DNA of 64,000 nt from Oscillospiraceae bacterium. Its GTDB lineage: Bacteria > Bacillota > Clostridia > Oscillospirales > Ruminococcaceae. The stretch is taken from NCBI GenBank assembly GCA_025758045.1, contig CP107208.1, forward strand, positions 1,488,001 through 1,552,000, read 5' to 3'. The notes below the pieces were generated by a model. The model was not told the origin of the DNA. It saw nothing but the letters and a program-made list of their open reading frames with translations, and did no database searches. A program made the translations under genes and the position numbers. Shown here in pieces: positions 9,013 through 16,701 of this stretch (its first letter is position 1; each line of letters starts with the position of its first letter).

Positions 9013-9561
9013 ATGGCGATTTATAAAGTGGATGGCCGTGCGCCGCAGGTGGGTGCGGCGGCGTTTGTGGCGGACAACGCCACGCTGGCGGGGGATGTGA
9101 CCCTGGCCGAGGAGAGCAGCGTCTGGTACGGCGCGGTGCTGCGGGCCGATACCGGGCGGATCACCGTTGGTGCGGGCAGCAACGTGCAGGACAACGCCGT
9201 GCTGCACACCGGCCCGGGGCTGGATGTGGTGGTTGGACGGAATGTGTCCATTGGCCACAGTGCCGTGGTGCATGGGTGTACCGTGGGGGATGATTGTCTG
9301 ATCGGCATGCACGCCACGATTTTGAACGGTGCGGTGATTGGGGCCGGCTCGCTGGTGGCAGCGGGGGCCCTGGTGACGGAAAATGCCGTTATCCCGGCGG
9401 GGAGCCTTGTTGTGGGGGTGCCGGGAAAGGTGGTTAGGACGGTTTCGGAGAAACAGAAAGCTTCTATTGCGGCAAATGGGGAGGAATACCGGCATCTGGC
9501 CGAGGTGCATGCCGGAGCGGTGCTTAAGCCGTCAGGCGGGAATAAGAAAATCATGCTATAA
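9013..9561 (+). CDS. Gamma-carbonic anhydrase-like hexapeptide-repeat protein
   Basis: A 182-residue left-handed beta-helix protein of the gamma-CA/PaaY/YrdA group. Hexapeptide repeats run from about residue 17 to 150, with the metal-ligand histidines in IGHSAVVHGCTVGDDCLIGMHATI. Family members bind zinc, and some hydrate CO2; activity here is not assured. I start at the ATG at 9013 behind GGAGGGG rather than at the upstream 8977. The final dozen codons (AGAVLKPSGGN...) lie inside a fragment of the MITE family found at 8847 and 13926, so the C-terminus appears to be repeat-derived. Confidence 0.9.
   Translation: MAIYKVDGRAPQVGAAAFVADNATLAGDVTLAEESSVWYGAVLRADTGRITVGAGSNVQDNAVLHTGPGLDVVVGRNVSIGHSAVVHGCTVGDDCLIGMHATILNGAVIGAGSLVAAGALVTENAVIPAGSLVVGVPGKVVRTVSEKQKASIAANGEEYRHLAEVHAGAVLKPSGGNKKIML
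9511..9543. repeat. MITE fragment inside the gamma-CA 3' end
   Basis: 33 bp identical in pattern to the right half of the 8847-8925 element (GCCGGAGCGGTGCTTAAGCC...). It is read as coding sequence here. The terminal GTGCGGTGTTGCC is missing. Confidence 0.75.
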
Positions 9562-9594
9562 TACCCACAAATGAAGATGTGCGAGGTGCTGAAA

Positions 9595-10572
9595 ATGGCT
9601 TTACAAATTGCAGTGTTGTCTACCAGCCGGATCGTGGCGGAGGTAATGCGGGAGATCGGAAACTGGCCGGAGGTCGAGGTGACGGCGATTGTCTGCCGGC
9701 CGCAGAGCGCCGAGAAGGCCCATGCCTGGGCGGCGGAATACGGCGTGCCGGCCGTGTATACCGACGAGGCCGCAGCCTACGCGGCGGGCGGGTTCGATGC
9801 CGTGTACATCGGCACGGCCAACCACCTGCATTATGCGGCGGCCAAGCGGGCGCTGCAGGCGGGGTATCATGTGCTGCTGGAAAAGCCCTTCACCGCCACA
9901 GCGGCCGAGGCGCGGGAACTGTTTGCCCTGGCGGACGCCAAGGGGCTGGTGCTGATGGAGGCTATCACGATCCCCTACCTGCCGCAGTACGCCTTTTTGC
10001 AGGCCGAGCTGCCCAAGATCGGTGAGGTGCGCGGCGCGATGGCCAGCTTCTGCGCCCGCAGCGCCCGGTACGATGACTACCTGAAGGGCATCTGGAACAC
10101 CACCTTTGACCCGGCCTGTCTGGGCGGTGCGCTGAACGACATGAACGTTTACAATCTGCACCTGCTGTGCGGGCTGCTGGGCGTGCCCGGCCGGGCCGAG
10201 TACCGCCCCAGCTGCGGGCCAAACGGCATAGATACTGCCGGTCTGGCGCTGCTGGACTACGGCGGGTTCACAGCAGCGGCGCTGGCCGCCAAGGACAGCG
10301 AGGGCCGCAACGGCATGGTTTTGCAAGGGCCGGGCGGTTACCTGGTGGTGGAGGGCGGCACCAACGCCCTGCCCGTGGTGTACAGTGTACTGGGCGGCGT
10401 GCGCGGCGGCGGCACCCGTGTGGACGGCCCCAAGCCGGAACGCCACCGTATGGCCTATGAATTTGCGGAGTTTGCACGGATCATTGCGGAAAAAGACGCG
10501 GATGCCGAGGCTGCAGCCCGGATGCGCACCATGCGGGTGATGGAACTTTTGGACGTGCTGCACGAGAAATAA
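9595..10572 (+). CDS. Gfo/Idh/MocA-family oxidoreductase
   Basis: A 325-residue predicted NAD(P)-dependent oxidoreductase. The N-terminal Rossmann fold begins IAVLSTSRIVAEVM (the usual GxGxxA loop is degenerate). It continues to AVYIGTANHLHYAAAKRALQAGYHVLLEKPFTATAAEA, the EKP catalytic-lysine hallmark of the family. The C-terminal sheet domain carries LGGALNDMNVYNLHLLCGLLG. I use the ATG at 9595 with GAGGTG eight bases upstream; an in-frame ATG at 9571 has no site. The substrate, probably a sugar or polyol derivative, is unknown. Confidence 0.9.
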   Translation: MALQIAVLSTSRIVAEVMREIGNWPEVEVTAIVCRPQSAEKAHAWAAEYGVPAVYTDEAAAYAAGGFDAVYIGTANHLHYAAAKRALQAGYHVLLEKPFTATAAEARELFALADAKGLVLMEAITIPYLPQYAFLQAELPKIGEVRGAMASFCARSARYDDYLKGIWNTTFDPACLGGALNDMNVYNLHLLCGLLGVPGRAEYRPSCGPNGIDTAGLALLDYGGFTAAALAAKDSEGRNGMVLQGPGGYLVVEGGTNALPVVYSVLGGVRGGGTRVDGPKPERHRMAYEFAEFARIIAEKDADAEAAARMRTMRVMELLDVLHEK

Positions 10573-10586
10573 GGCGCGACCCAGAG

Positions 10587-10616
10587 CAGCCCCCTCGCAG
10601 AGGGGGCCTTTTGTGT
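10587..10616 (+). terminator. Terminator after oxidoreductase gene
   Basis: GCCCCCT, CGCAG loop, AGGGGGC, TTTTGT. Confidence 0.85.
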
Positions 10617-10643
10617 ACGGTCCTACAAAATGTGTGAATAAAC

Positions 10644-10706
10644 CCATCGTCCCCGGTCCAAACTAACGGCATACACAAATTTTGCCGAAAGGACCGGGGA
10701 CGATGG
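10644..10706 (+). promoter_or_regulatory. Inverted repeat sequestering RBS and start codon
   Basis: CCATCGTCCCCGGTCC (10644-10659) is perfectly complementary to 10691-10706, which contains the GGA of the ribosome site and the ATG at 10703. In mRNA the 16-bp stem with a 31-nt loop would hide the start of the M23 gene. Confidence 0.7.
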
Positions 10707-11404
10707 AGCATTTGAAGCATTTTTTTAAGCAGAAGGGGCTGTATCTGGCCTGTCTGGCGGTGGTGTTTGCGGCCACGGCGGCCGGGGTGCTGGCGCTGCG
10801 CAGTGTCTTGAACCATGTTGTTGAGCTGACCGGCACCGCACAGGAGGAGACCCCATGGCAGGACGATACGACCGTAAACAAACCCGATACGACCCAGCCC
10901 GAGCCGGTGCGCACGCCTGCGCCTGCCTCATCGGCATCGCCGTCCTCGGATGTTGCTTCCGGTGTGCCCGCTGCATCGCCCACACCCGCCGCTTCTGCCG
11001 CGCCGTCCGGTGCTGCGGCAAAGTCTTCGGACTTCTGGCAGGGTAAGGTGCTGGCCCCCTACAGCGGCGACGAGCTGGTGTACAATGCAACCCTAGGCGA
11101 TTGGCGGACGCACAATGGCGTGGATGCTGCCGCTGCTGCCGGGGATGAGGTGCCCGCCGTGAAGGGCGGGCGGGTCTCTGTTGTGGAGGACGATGCGCTT
11201 TGGGGCGGCGTGGTGGAGATCGTTGATGCAAACGGCTGCACCTGGCGGTATTGCGGGGTTACACCCAGCTGTGTTGTGGGCGGCGATGCGGCCGCCGGGG
11301 ATGTGATTGGGGTGGTCGCGGCCATCCCTGCCGAGGCGGATTTGGCTTCCCATGTGCATCTGGAGTGTTTGAAAGATGGGGCTTGGATGAAGCCGGAAAT
11401 TTGA
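10703..11404 (+). CDS. Membrane-anchored M23 (LytM) domain protein, SpoIIQ-like
   Basis: 233 residues: one transmembrane helix (about 12-33), a Pro/Ala/Ser-rich linker to about residue 108, then a LytM domain on the outer face. Zinc ligands of an active M23 endopeptidase are present: His137 and Asp141 in THNGVD, and HVHLE near residue 220. Size and layout resemble SpoIIQ, the forespore half of the engulfment channel, but could equally fit a cell-wall hydrolase; no sporulation neighbours are present. The ATG at 10703 has AAAGGA nine bases upstream, inside a strong inverted repeat. Confidence 0.82.
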   Translation: MEHLKHFFKQKGLYLACLAVVFAATAAGVLALRSVLNHVVELTGTAQEETPWQDDTTVNKPDTTQPEPVRTPAPASSASPSSDVASGVPAASPTPAASAAPSGAAAKSSDFWQGKVLAPYSGDELVYNATLGDWRTHNGVDAAAAAGDEVPAVKGGRVSVVEDDALWGGVVEIVDANGCTWRYCGVTPSCVVGGDAAAGDVIGVVAAIPAEADLASHVHLECLKDGAWMKPEI

Positions 11405-11446
11405 TTCTTAATATTGCATTGCGGTTTAATTGCATTGCGGTTTATC

Positions 11447-11531
11447 GGCCCTGCCTACCTTGCGGCAGGGCCTTTTATCATGGGATTTTCCCGTTAGGCC
11501 TACCTTTTTGTGACCCAAAAAAGGTAGGCTT
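11447..11531. terminator. Short structured repeat / terminator downstream of the M23 gene
   Basis: GGCCCTGCC, loop TACCTT, GCGGCAGGGCC and TTTTATCATGGG form the P0 hairpin. The P1-like hairpin CCTACCTTTTT...AAAAAAGGTAGG follows. A two-hairpin copy of the element detailed at 32166. Confidence 0.75.
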
Positions 11532-11547
11532 GCCGGTGGATGCTGTT

Positions 11548-11580
11548 ATAAAAAAGAGGGGCCGCGTGACGGCCCCTCTT
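11548..11580 (-). terminator. Terminator of metal-efflux operon
   Basis: Minus strand AAGAGGGGCCG, GTCAC loop, CGGCCCCTCTT followed by TTTTTTATAAC. Confidence 0.88.
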
Positions 11581-11600
11581 GCAAGGTGGAAATATAAAGT

Positions 11601-13490
11601 TTATTCATCAGAAACCTGATAATTGCGGGTATTCAGCATGCGGGTGGCGTTGAGGACGGCCAGGACCATGACGCCGACGTCGGCAAAGACGCCCCACCAC
11701 ATGTTGGTGATGCCAAGGGCCGTCAGGACCAGGCAGACGGCCTTGACCGCCAGGGCGAAAACGATGTTCTCGTAGGCGATGCGCATGCACTTGCGGGAGA
11801 TGCGCATGGCCAGGCTGATCTTGGCCGGGTCGTCGTCCATCAGCACGATGTCGGCGGCCTCGATGGCGGCGTCGCTGCCCAGGGCGCCCATGGCGATGCC
11901 GATGTCGGCACGCATCAGGACGGGGGCGTCGTTGATGCCGTCACCCACGAAGGCCAGCTCGGTCCTGGGCCTCTTTGCAGCCAGCAATTTTTCAACCCAT
12001 TCCACTTTATCCGCAGGCAGCAGGCCGCCGTGAACCTCCTGCACGCCCAGCTCCTTGGCCACGTACTCGCCCACGCGGGGGGAGTCGCCGGTCAGCATGA
12101 CGGTGTGCACGCCCTGCACGATCAGCTGGATGATGGCCTGCTTGGAGGTGGGCTTGACCTCGTCGGAGATGACCAGAAGGCCGCGGAATTTGCCGTCCAC
12201 CGCGATGTAGACCACTGTGCCGAACTTGCCGTCGCCCTCGCCGTTCTGGTACATGTTGACGTTTTCAGCGTCCATCAGCTTTTTGTTGCCGGCCAGCACC
12301 CAGTGGCCGTCGACCTTGGCCTTGACGCCCTGGCCCGCGATCTCTTTCGCTTCGGTCACGCGGCGGGGGTCCAGGTCGGGGCAGGCCCGCTGGATGCTTT
12401 TGGCGATGGGATGGTTGGAGACGCTCTCGGCCAGGGCGGCGTACTCCATCATCTGCAGGTCGTAGGCCTTGCCGTTGATGGGGATGACCTGGGTGACCTT
12501 GAAAACGCCCTTGGTCAGGGTGCCGGTCTTATCAAACACAGCTATGCTGGTTTTGGACAGGGCCTCGAGGTAGTTGCCGCCCTTGACCAGGATGCCGCAC
12601 TTAGACGCGCCGCCGATGCCGCCGAAGAAGGTGAGGGGGATGGAGATGACCAGCGCGCAGGGGCAGCTGATGACCAGGAAGGTCAGGGCGCGCATGATCC
12701 AGTCCAGCCAGTTGCCCAGGAACAGCGGCGGCACAAAGGCCAGCACCAGCGCGCCGATGCAGACGGCCGGGGTGTAGTAACGGGCAAACTTGGTGATGAA
12801 GTTCTCGATGGGAGCCTTCTTCAGGCTGGAATTTTCCACCAGATCGAGAATTTTTGCCACGGTGGAGTCGTCGTAGAGGGTGGTGGTCTCGATGCGGAGG
12901 ATGCCTTCCTCGTTGACGCAGCCGCTGATGACGTCGTCGCCGGGGCGCACGGTGCGGGGGCGGCTCTCGCCGGTCAGGGCGGCGGTGTTCAGGGTGGATT
13001 CGCCGGAGACGACCTTGCCGTCCAGGGGGATCTTCTCGCCGGGTTTGACCACGATGATGGAGCCGATCTCCACAGCGTCAGGGTCGACCACGCTGACGTT
13101 GCCCTCGGCGTCCTCCAGGTTGGCGCTCTCGGGGCGGATGTCCATCAGGGCGGTGATGCTACTGCGGCTCTTGCCCACGGCGTAGGACTGGAACAGCTCG
13201 CCGATCTGGTAGAACAGCATAACGGCCACGCCCTCGCTGTACTCGCCGCAGGCGACCGCGCCGACCGTGGCGATGGCCATGAGGAAGTTTTCGTCGAAGA
13301 CTTCGCCGTTTTTGATGCCCATGAAGGCTTTGCGCAGGACATCATGGCCGATGACGAGGTAGGGCACCAGCCACAGGATGAGCTGGACGAACCACGGCAG
13401 GGCAACAAAGTGGAAGAGCAGCGCCAGGGCCACCGTGAGGATGGCAGCAATGATGATGCGCTGCAGCGTCCTTTTTTGCTTTTTGTTCAT
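11601..13490 (-). CDS. Heavy-metal efflux P-type ATPase (Zn/Cd/Pb type)
   Basis: A 629-residue P1B-type ATPase that exports divalent soft metals across the cytoplasmic membrane. Motifs: TGES at about 173, CPC metal-binding motif at 276-278, phosphorylated Asp320 in DKTGT, HP in SNHPIAKS, and GDGINDAPVLM. CPC with the ZntA/CadA-like surroundings favours Zn/Cd/Pb over copper. There is no N-terminal HMA domain. Instead a free HMA protein is encoded just upstream, and an ArsR-type sensor before that, all on the minus strand. Confidence 0.94.
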   Translation of the reverse strand: MNKKQKRTLQRIIIAAILTVALALLFHFVALPWFVQLILWLVPYLVIGHDVLRKAFMGIKNGEVFDENFLMAIATVGAVACGEYSEGVAVMLFYQIGELFQSYAVGKSRSSITALMDIRPESANLEDAEGNVSVVDPDAVEIGSIIVVKPGEKIPLDGKVVSGESTLNTAALTGESRPRTVRPGDDVISGCVNEEGILRIETTTLYDDSTVAKILDLVENSSLKKAPIENFITKFARYYTPAVCIGALVLAFVPPLFLGNWLDWIMRALTFLVISCPCALVISIPLTFFGGIGGASKCGILVKGGNYLEALSKTSIAVFDKTGTLTKGVFKVTQVIPINGKAYDLQMMEYAALAESVSNHPIAKSIQRACPDLDPRRVTEAKEIAGQGVKAKVDGHWVLAGNKKLMDAENVNMYQNGEGDGKFGTVVYIAVDGKFRGLLVISDEVKPTSKQAIIQLIVQGVHTVMLTGDSPRVGEYVAKELGVQEVHGGLLPADKVEWVEKLLAAKRPRTELAFVGDGINDAPVLMRADIGIAMGALGSDAAIEAADIVLMDDDPAKISLAMRISRKCMRIAYENIVFALAVKAVCLVLTALGITNMWWGVFADVGVMVLAVLNATRMLNTRNYQVSDE

Positions 13491-13514
13491 GGTGTGGGAC
13501 CTCCGTTAGGGGTA

Positions 13515-13672
13515 TAGAAAAGCCTCCCCTTTGAGGGGAGGTGGCCACGTAAGCGGCCGGAGGGGTGGCTGCTTTAGCTGAGTATTTTTAGGGGGATGCA
13601 ATTGCTCTACAAGGGAGCCACCCCTCACCCGCTGCGCGGGAGCTCCCCTCGGAGGGGAGCCTTTAAGCGGAT
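13515..13672. repeat. Inverted pair of a CCCCTC-type hairpin repeat
   Basis: Left copy (AGCCTCCCCTTTGAGGGGAGG ... GGAGGGGTGGC) and right copy (GCCACCCCTCACC ... CTCCCCTCGGAGGGGAGCC) are inverted relative to each other. Related sequences occur at 24606-24655 and 54880-54945. It lies between the HMA and ATPase genes of one operon. Confidence 0.65.
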
Positions 13673-13673
13673 T

Positions 13674-13889
13674 TTACAGCTCGATCTCAAAGTCGGGTTC
13701 GACTTTCTTGGCGACCTTGACGGCTTCCTGCAGGACGGCATCGAACTTGTCGTCGTCGGCTTCCAGCATCATTTTCTGGGCCATAAAGCTGATGCTGGCG
13801 TTGGTGACGCCGGGCAGCTCCTTAACGGCGGTCTCGATCTTAGCGGCGCAGTTGGCACAGTCGACTTCGATAGCAAACTTCTTTTTCAT
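13674..13889 (-). CDS. Small HMA-domain metallochaperone
   Basis: A 71-residue ferredoxin-like heavy-metal-associated domain with the metal-binding motif CANC in VDCANCAAKIE and the usual ending of a free-standing HMA protein. It probably hands metal to the adjacent ATPase, which lacks its own HMA domain. I start at the ATG at 13889 preceded by AAAGGAG; the longer open frame to 14021 runs back into the MITE at 13926-14097 and is not coding. Confidence 0.92.
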   Translation of the reverse strand: MKKKFAIEVDCANCAAKIETAVKELPGVTNASISFMAQKMMLEADDDKFDAVLQEAVKVAKKVEPDFEIEL

Positions 13890-13925
13890 GGCGGTGGACT
13901 CCTTTATAATAAAATTTAAGTTAAA

Positions 13926-14097
13926 GGCAATACCGCATAATTCTAAGTGCCGATACAGCGAGCGAGGTGCGGTAGCTGCTAAGCCAAAAGCGCAGATAAT
14001 ACTTTGTGTATTATCGAGCATTTTGGCAACGCAGATGCCGTGCCGCAGCCGCCGTAGCGGTGCTTAAGCCGTTAGGCGGGAATTGTGCGGTGTTGCC
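13926..14097. mobile_element. MITE-like element, 172 bp, with TTAAA target duplication
   Basis: Left end GGCAATACCGCATAATTC and right end GAATTGTGCGGTGTTGCC are inverted copies. TTAAA occurs on both sides (13921-13925 and 14098-14102), a probable 5-bp target duplication. No transposase inside. It sits between the regulator and chaperone genes of the metal-efflux operon. Confidence 0.78.
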
Positions 14098-14134
14098 TTA
14101 AAGGGGAAACGGGGTTGGGGCTAAGGGGAGCCGA

Positions 14135-14500
14135 TCACTCCTCGACGTGGTCCATGCCGAGGGAGATCATGCTGCGGACGTGGTCGTCGTCCAGCGAGTA
14201 GTAGATGGCTTTGCCGTCCCGCCGGAACTTGACCAGCTTGCTGGTTTTGAGCACCCGCAGCTGGTGGCTGACCGCGCTTTGCGAGATGCCCACGACCTGG
14301 GCAATATCGTTGACGCAGAGCTCACTCTCGAATAAAGCATACAAAATTTTGATGCGGGTGGAATCCCCGAACACCCGGAACAGCTCGGCCAGGTCGTAGA
14401 GGATCTCATCGTCGGGGAGATCGTTTTGCAGCCTGGCGATGGCGGCATCGTCCAGAGGCTGGGTGGATGGGGGATTTTCGATAGGGGCGATGTCTGGCAT
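14135..14500 (-). CDS. ArsR/SmtB-family metal-sensing repressor
   Basis: A 121-residue winged-helix repressor that should release its operator when it binds metal. The DNA-recognition region is VVGISQSAVSHQLRVLKTSKLVKFRRDGK. The alpha3 site is represented by ELCVND (one Cys only). The C-terminal helix DDDHVRSMISLGMDHVEE has Asp, His, His and Glu at the spacing of the alpha5 site of CzrA/SmtB, pointing to zinc (or cobalt). ATG at 14500 is preferred because the ATG at 14512 directly abuts the AAAGG site. Confidence 0.92.
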   Translation of the reverse strand: MPDIAPIENPPSTQPLDDAAIARLQNDLPDDEILYDLAELFRVFGDSTRIKILYALFESELCVNDIAQVVGISQSAVSHQLRVLKTSKLVKFRRDGKAIYYSLDDDHVRSMISLGMDHVEE

Positions 14501-14516
14501 GGGGTGATTCATCCTT

Positions 14517-14565
14517 TCATATGTTTATCTGCTCATATGTTAGCATGATAACGAGGCGTTGTCAA
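14517..14565 (-). promoter_or_regulatory. Promoter and 12-2-12-like operator of the metal operon
   Basis: Minus strand: -35 TTGACA (14560-14565), 17-bp spacer, -10 TAACAT (14537-14542). CATATG occurs at 14518-14523 and 14534-14539 as the outer arms of an imperfect inverted repeat overlapping the -10 and start site, the usual place and shape for an ArsR/SmtB operator. Confidence 0.78.
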
Positions 14566-14639
14566 TAGGATTTGATATTTTTTTGGCGGGCGGCTGCGGG
14601 CACACTGCTTTTAACAGGCGGCTTTCGGTGTCCGCCACC

Positions 14640-14763
14640 CTGCGGCGCTTCACTTGTTTTAACGGTATACCGATTTTTTATGTCTCTTTTGGGTCTCCGA
14701 AAGGAACACAGAAAGGCAGTATGCCGTAATAAAAAGGGCCACCGCAAGGTGGCGGCCCTGGGC
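14640..14763 (-). terminator. Terminator downstream of the 118-aa gene, with repeat remnants
   Basis: Minus strand GGGCCGCCACC, TTGC, GGTGGCCC then TTTTTATTACGG (14728-14759). Beyond it lie a degraded P1-like hairpin (TCTCTTTTGGG.../...CGAAAGGAACA) and a CCACCCTGCGG loop, parts of the structured repeat family. Confidence 0.7.
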
Positions 14764-14800
14764 GGGCACGCGCTTTGCGGTGGCTTTCAAATAATTTGGC

Positions 14801-15157
14801 TTACACCTGCACAGGCGGGATAAAGCCCGGTTCGCCAGGGAGAATGACATTGCTGTTGGCAAGCATCCGACGGAACTCTTCTTCGGGGAAGTCGAAGTAG
14901 ACCTCCTTGAACATGGTGGTATCGTTGACCAGAATCTTCCAGGGGGCACCGTCCGGCTGCTGCAGGAACATGATGCCGGTCACACCCTCCAGGGCTTTGA
15001 TGGCTTCGTCCTGCCAGAAATTGGGGGACGGCGTGACGAAATAGTGGTCCACCATGCGGCCGTTGTGGAAATCATGCTCGATGGTGGCCGGGAGTTCGCC
15101 CTCGGCCTGGGTGGAGAGATACTGCAGGTGCAGGTTGGTGAAATCTTCGGCAGTCAT
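14801..15157 (-). CDS. Hypothetical protein, 118 aa
   Basis: I do not recognise this family. It is soluble and acidic, with no signal or membrane segment. It alternates short strands and helices (FTNLHLQYLSTQAEGEL, HDFHNGRMVDHYFVTPSPNFW, WKILVNDTTMFKEVYFDFP) and has a Pro-rich C-terminus. AAGGAGG lies ahead of the ATG at 15157. It lies between uraA and the terminator at 14728-14759, but uraA has its own terminator, so it is probably transcribed alone or by read-through. Confidence 0.75.
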   Translation of the reverse strand: MTAEDFTNLHLQYLSTQAEGELPATIEHDFHNGRMVDHYFVTPSPNFWQDEAIKALEGVTGIMFLQQPDGAPWKILVNDTTMFKEVYFDFPEEEFRRMLANSNVILPGEPGFIPPVQV

Positions 15158-15177
15158 GGGAAACCTCCTTATAAAAG

Positions 15178-15208
15178 AAAAGCTCCCCGCAGAAGGGAGC
15201 CTTTCTCA
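15178..15208 (-). terminator. Terminator of uraA
   Basis: Minus strand GGCTCCC, TTCTGC, GGGGAGC, TTTTCTTTT. Confidence 0.82.
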
Positions 15209-15223
15209 GAAGAACATGGGAAA

Positions 15224-16552
15224 TCAGACGCGCAGGCTGGCGCTTTCGGGCTCGTTGCTGCCCTCGTCGAACTGGTAGTCGTTGCCGGGCAGGAGGGCGT
15301 TGAGCAGGATGCCCGCGATGGCGGCGATGGCCAGGCCGGACAGGTTGATGCTGACGCCGGCGATGGCGAAGGTGATGCCGCCCACCGAGTTGAAGCCCAG
15401 GGCGCAGACCAGGATGACGGCGGCGATGATCAGGTTGCGGCTGTTGGAGAAGTCGACGCGGTTCTCGACCACGTTGCGCACGCCGATAGCGGAGATCATG
15501 CCGTAGAGCACGAAGCTGATGCCGCCTACGATGCCGGAGGGGATGGTGTTGATGATGGCCTCAAACTTGGGGCAGAAGCTCAGGATCATAGCAAAGACAG
15601 CGGCGATGCGGATGACCAGGGGATCGTAGATCTTGGTCAGGGCCAGGACGCCGGTGTTCTCGCCGTAGGTGGTGTTGGCGGGGCCGCCCAGCAGGCCGGC
15701 CATGGCAGTGGCAAGGCCGTCGCCCAGCAGGGTCTTGTTCAGGCCCGGATCGCGGATATAGTTTTTGCCGGTGGTGGCGCTGATGGCGGCGATGTCACCG
15801 ATATGCTCCATCATGGTGGCCAGGGCAATGGGCACGATGGTGAACACCGCGCTGATGAAGGTCTCGCTGCCGTCCATGGCAAACAGACCCATGCTGTCCT
15901 TATGGATGGGGATGCCGAACCAGGCGGCGGCACCGATGGCCTGGTAGTCCACCGCGCCGGTGACGAGGGCCACCGCGTAGGCAACCAGCACGCCGATGAG
16001 GATGGGCAGGATCTTGACCATGCCCTTGCCCCAAATGTTGCAGACGATGACCGTTGCCAGGGCCACAAAGGCCAGCAGCCAGTTGGACTGGCAGTTGGAA
16101 ATGGCGCTGGGGGCCAGGATCAGGCCGATGGCGATGATGATGGGGCCGGTGACCACCGGCGGGAAGAAGCGCATCATTTTACGGATGCCGAAGGCGGAGA
16201 TCAGCGCGCTGAACAGCACGTAGACCAGGCCGGACAGGGCGACCGCAGCGCAGGCGTAGGGCAGATTCTCGGGGTTGGCACCGCCGTTGGTGACAATGGT
16301 GAAGCCGCCCAGGTAGGCAAAGCTGGAACCCAGGAACGCGGGCACCTTGCCCTTGCACAGAAAGTGGAACAGCAGCGTGCCCAGACCTGCGCAAAGCAGC
16401 GTGGTGCTGACGCTCAGGCCCGTCAGCAGCGGGACCAGCACCGTTGCGCCAAACATGGCAAACATGTGTTGGGTGCCCAAAATCAGCAGTTTGGGCGTGC
16501 CCAGGGATTTGGCATCGTAAATGCCTTTGGAGTAATCGATCTTTTCGCTCAT
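15224..16552 (-). CDS. uraA: Uracil/xanthine permease (NCS2 family), probably UraA
   Basis: A 442-residue membrane transporter importing uracil with protons. Fourteen hydrophobic segments fit the NCS2 fold. Family hallmarks include QHMFAMFGATVLVPLLTGL near the N-terminus, TGPIIIAIGLILAP, the substrate-site region MMEHIGDIAAIS and the motif GLLGGPANTTYGENTGVLALT. The last is typical of uracil rather than xanthine carriers. AGGAGG precedes the ATG. A short leader with an immediate terminator hairpin suggests attenuation control. Confidence 0.93.
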   Translation of the reverse strand: MSEKIDYSKGIYDAKSLGTPKLLILGTQHMFAMFGATVLVPLLTGLSVSTTLLCAGLGTLLFHFLCKGKVPAFLGSSFAYLGGFTIVTNGGANPENLPYACAAVALSGLVYVLFSALISAFGIRKMMRFFPPVVTGPIIIAIGLILAPSAISNCQSNWLLAFVALATVIVCNIWGKGMVKILPILIGVLVAYAVALVTGAVDYQAIGAAAWFGIPIHKDSMGLFAMDGSETFISAVFTIVPIALATMMEHIGDIAAISATTGKNYIRDPGLNKTLLGDGLATAMAGLLGGPANTTYGENTGVLALTKIYDPLVIRIAAVFAMILSFCPKFEAIINTIPSGIVGGISFVLYGMISAIGVRNVVENRVDFSNSRNLIIAAVILVCALGFNSVGGITFAIAGVSINLSGLAIAAIAGILLNALLPGNDYQFDEGSNEPESASLRV

Positions 16553-16618
16553 GACATCCTCCTGTCAGTTGGCGGCGCTGCGGGTCCTGCCGCGGGGCGG
16601 ACGCAGCGCACAAAGGCC

Positions 16619-16701
16619 GCAAAAAAAGGGAACAGCTGTGTGTTTAACAACTGCTCCCTCGCTTTCCTATATAGTATAGCGGGTTTTGCGGGGAATTGCA
16701 A
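16619..16701 (-). promoter_or_regulatory. uraA promoter followed at once by a leader terminator
   Basis: Minus strand: -35 TTGCAA (16696-16701), 17-bp spacer, -10 TATACT (16673-16678). Transcription would start near 16666. Only about 8 nt later GGGAGCAG...CTGTTCCC forms a stem followed by TTTTTTT (16621-16658), then about 65 nt to the start codon. No PyrR consensus was recognised. Confidence 0.72.

Noticed and set aside
10703..11404. Firm assignment as SpoIIQ
   Set aside because: Length, anchor and LytM domain fit, but no sporulation genes are adjacent and generic M23 wall hydrolases look alike.
16619..16666. PyrR-binding attenuator or purine riboswitch before uraA
   Set aside because: No PyrR-loop consensus and too little leader for an aptamer.
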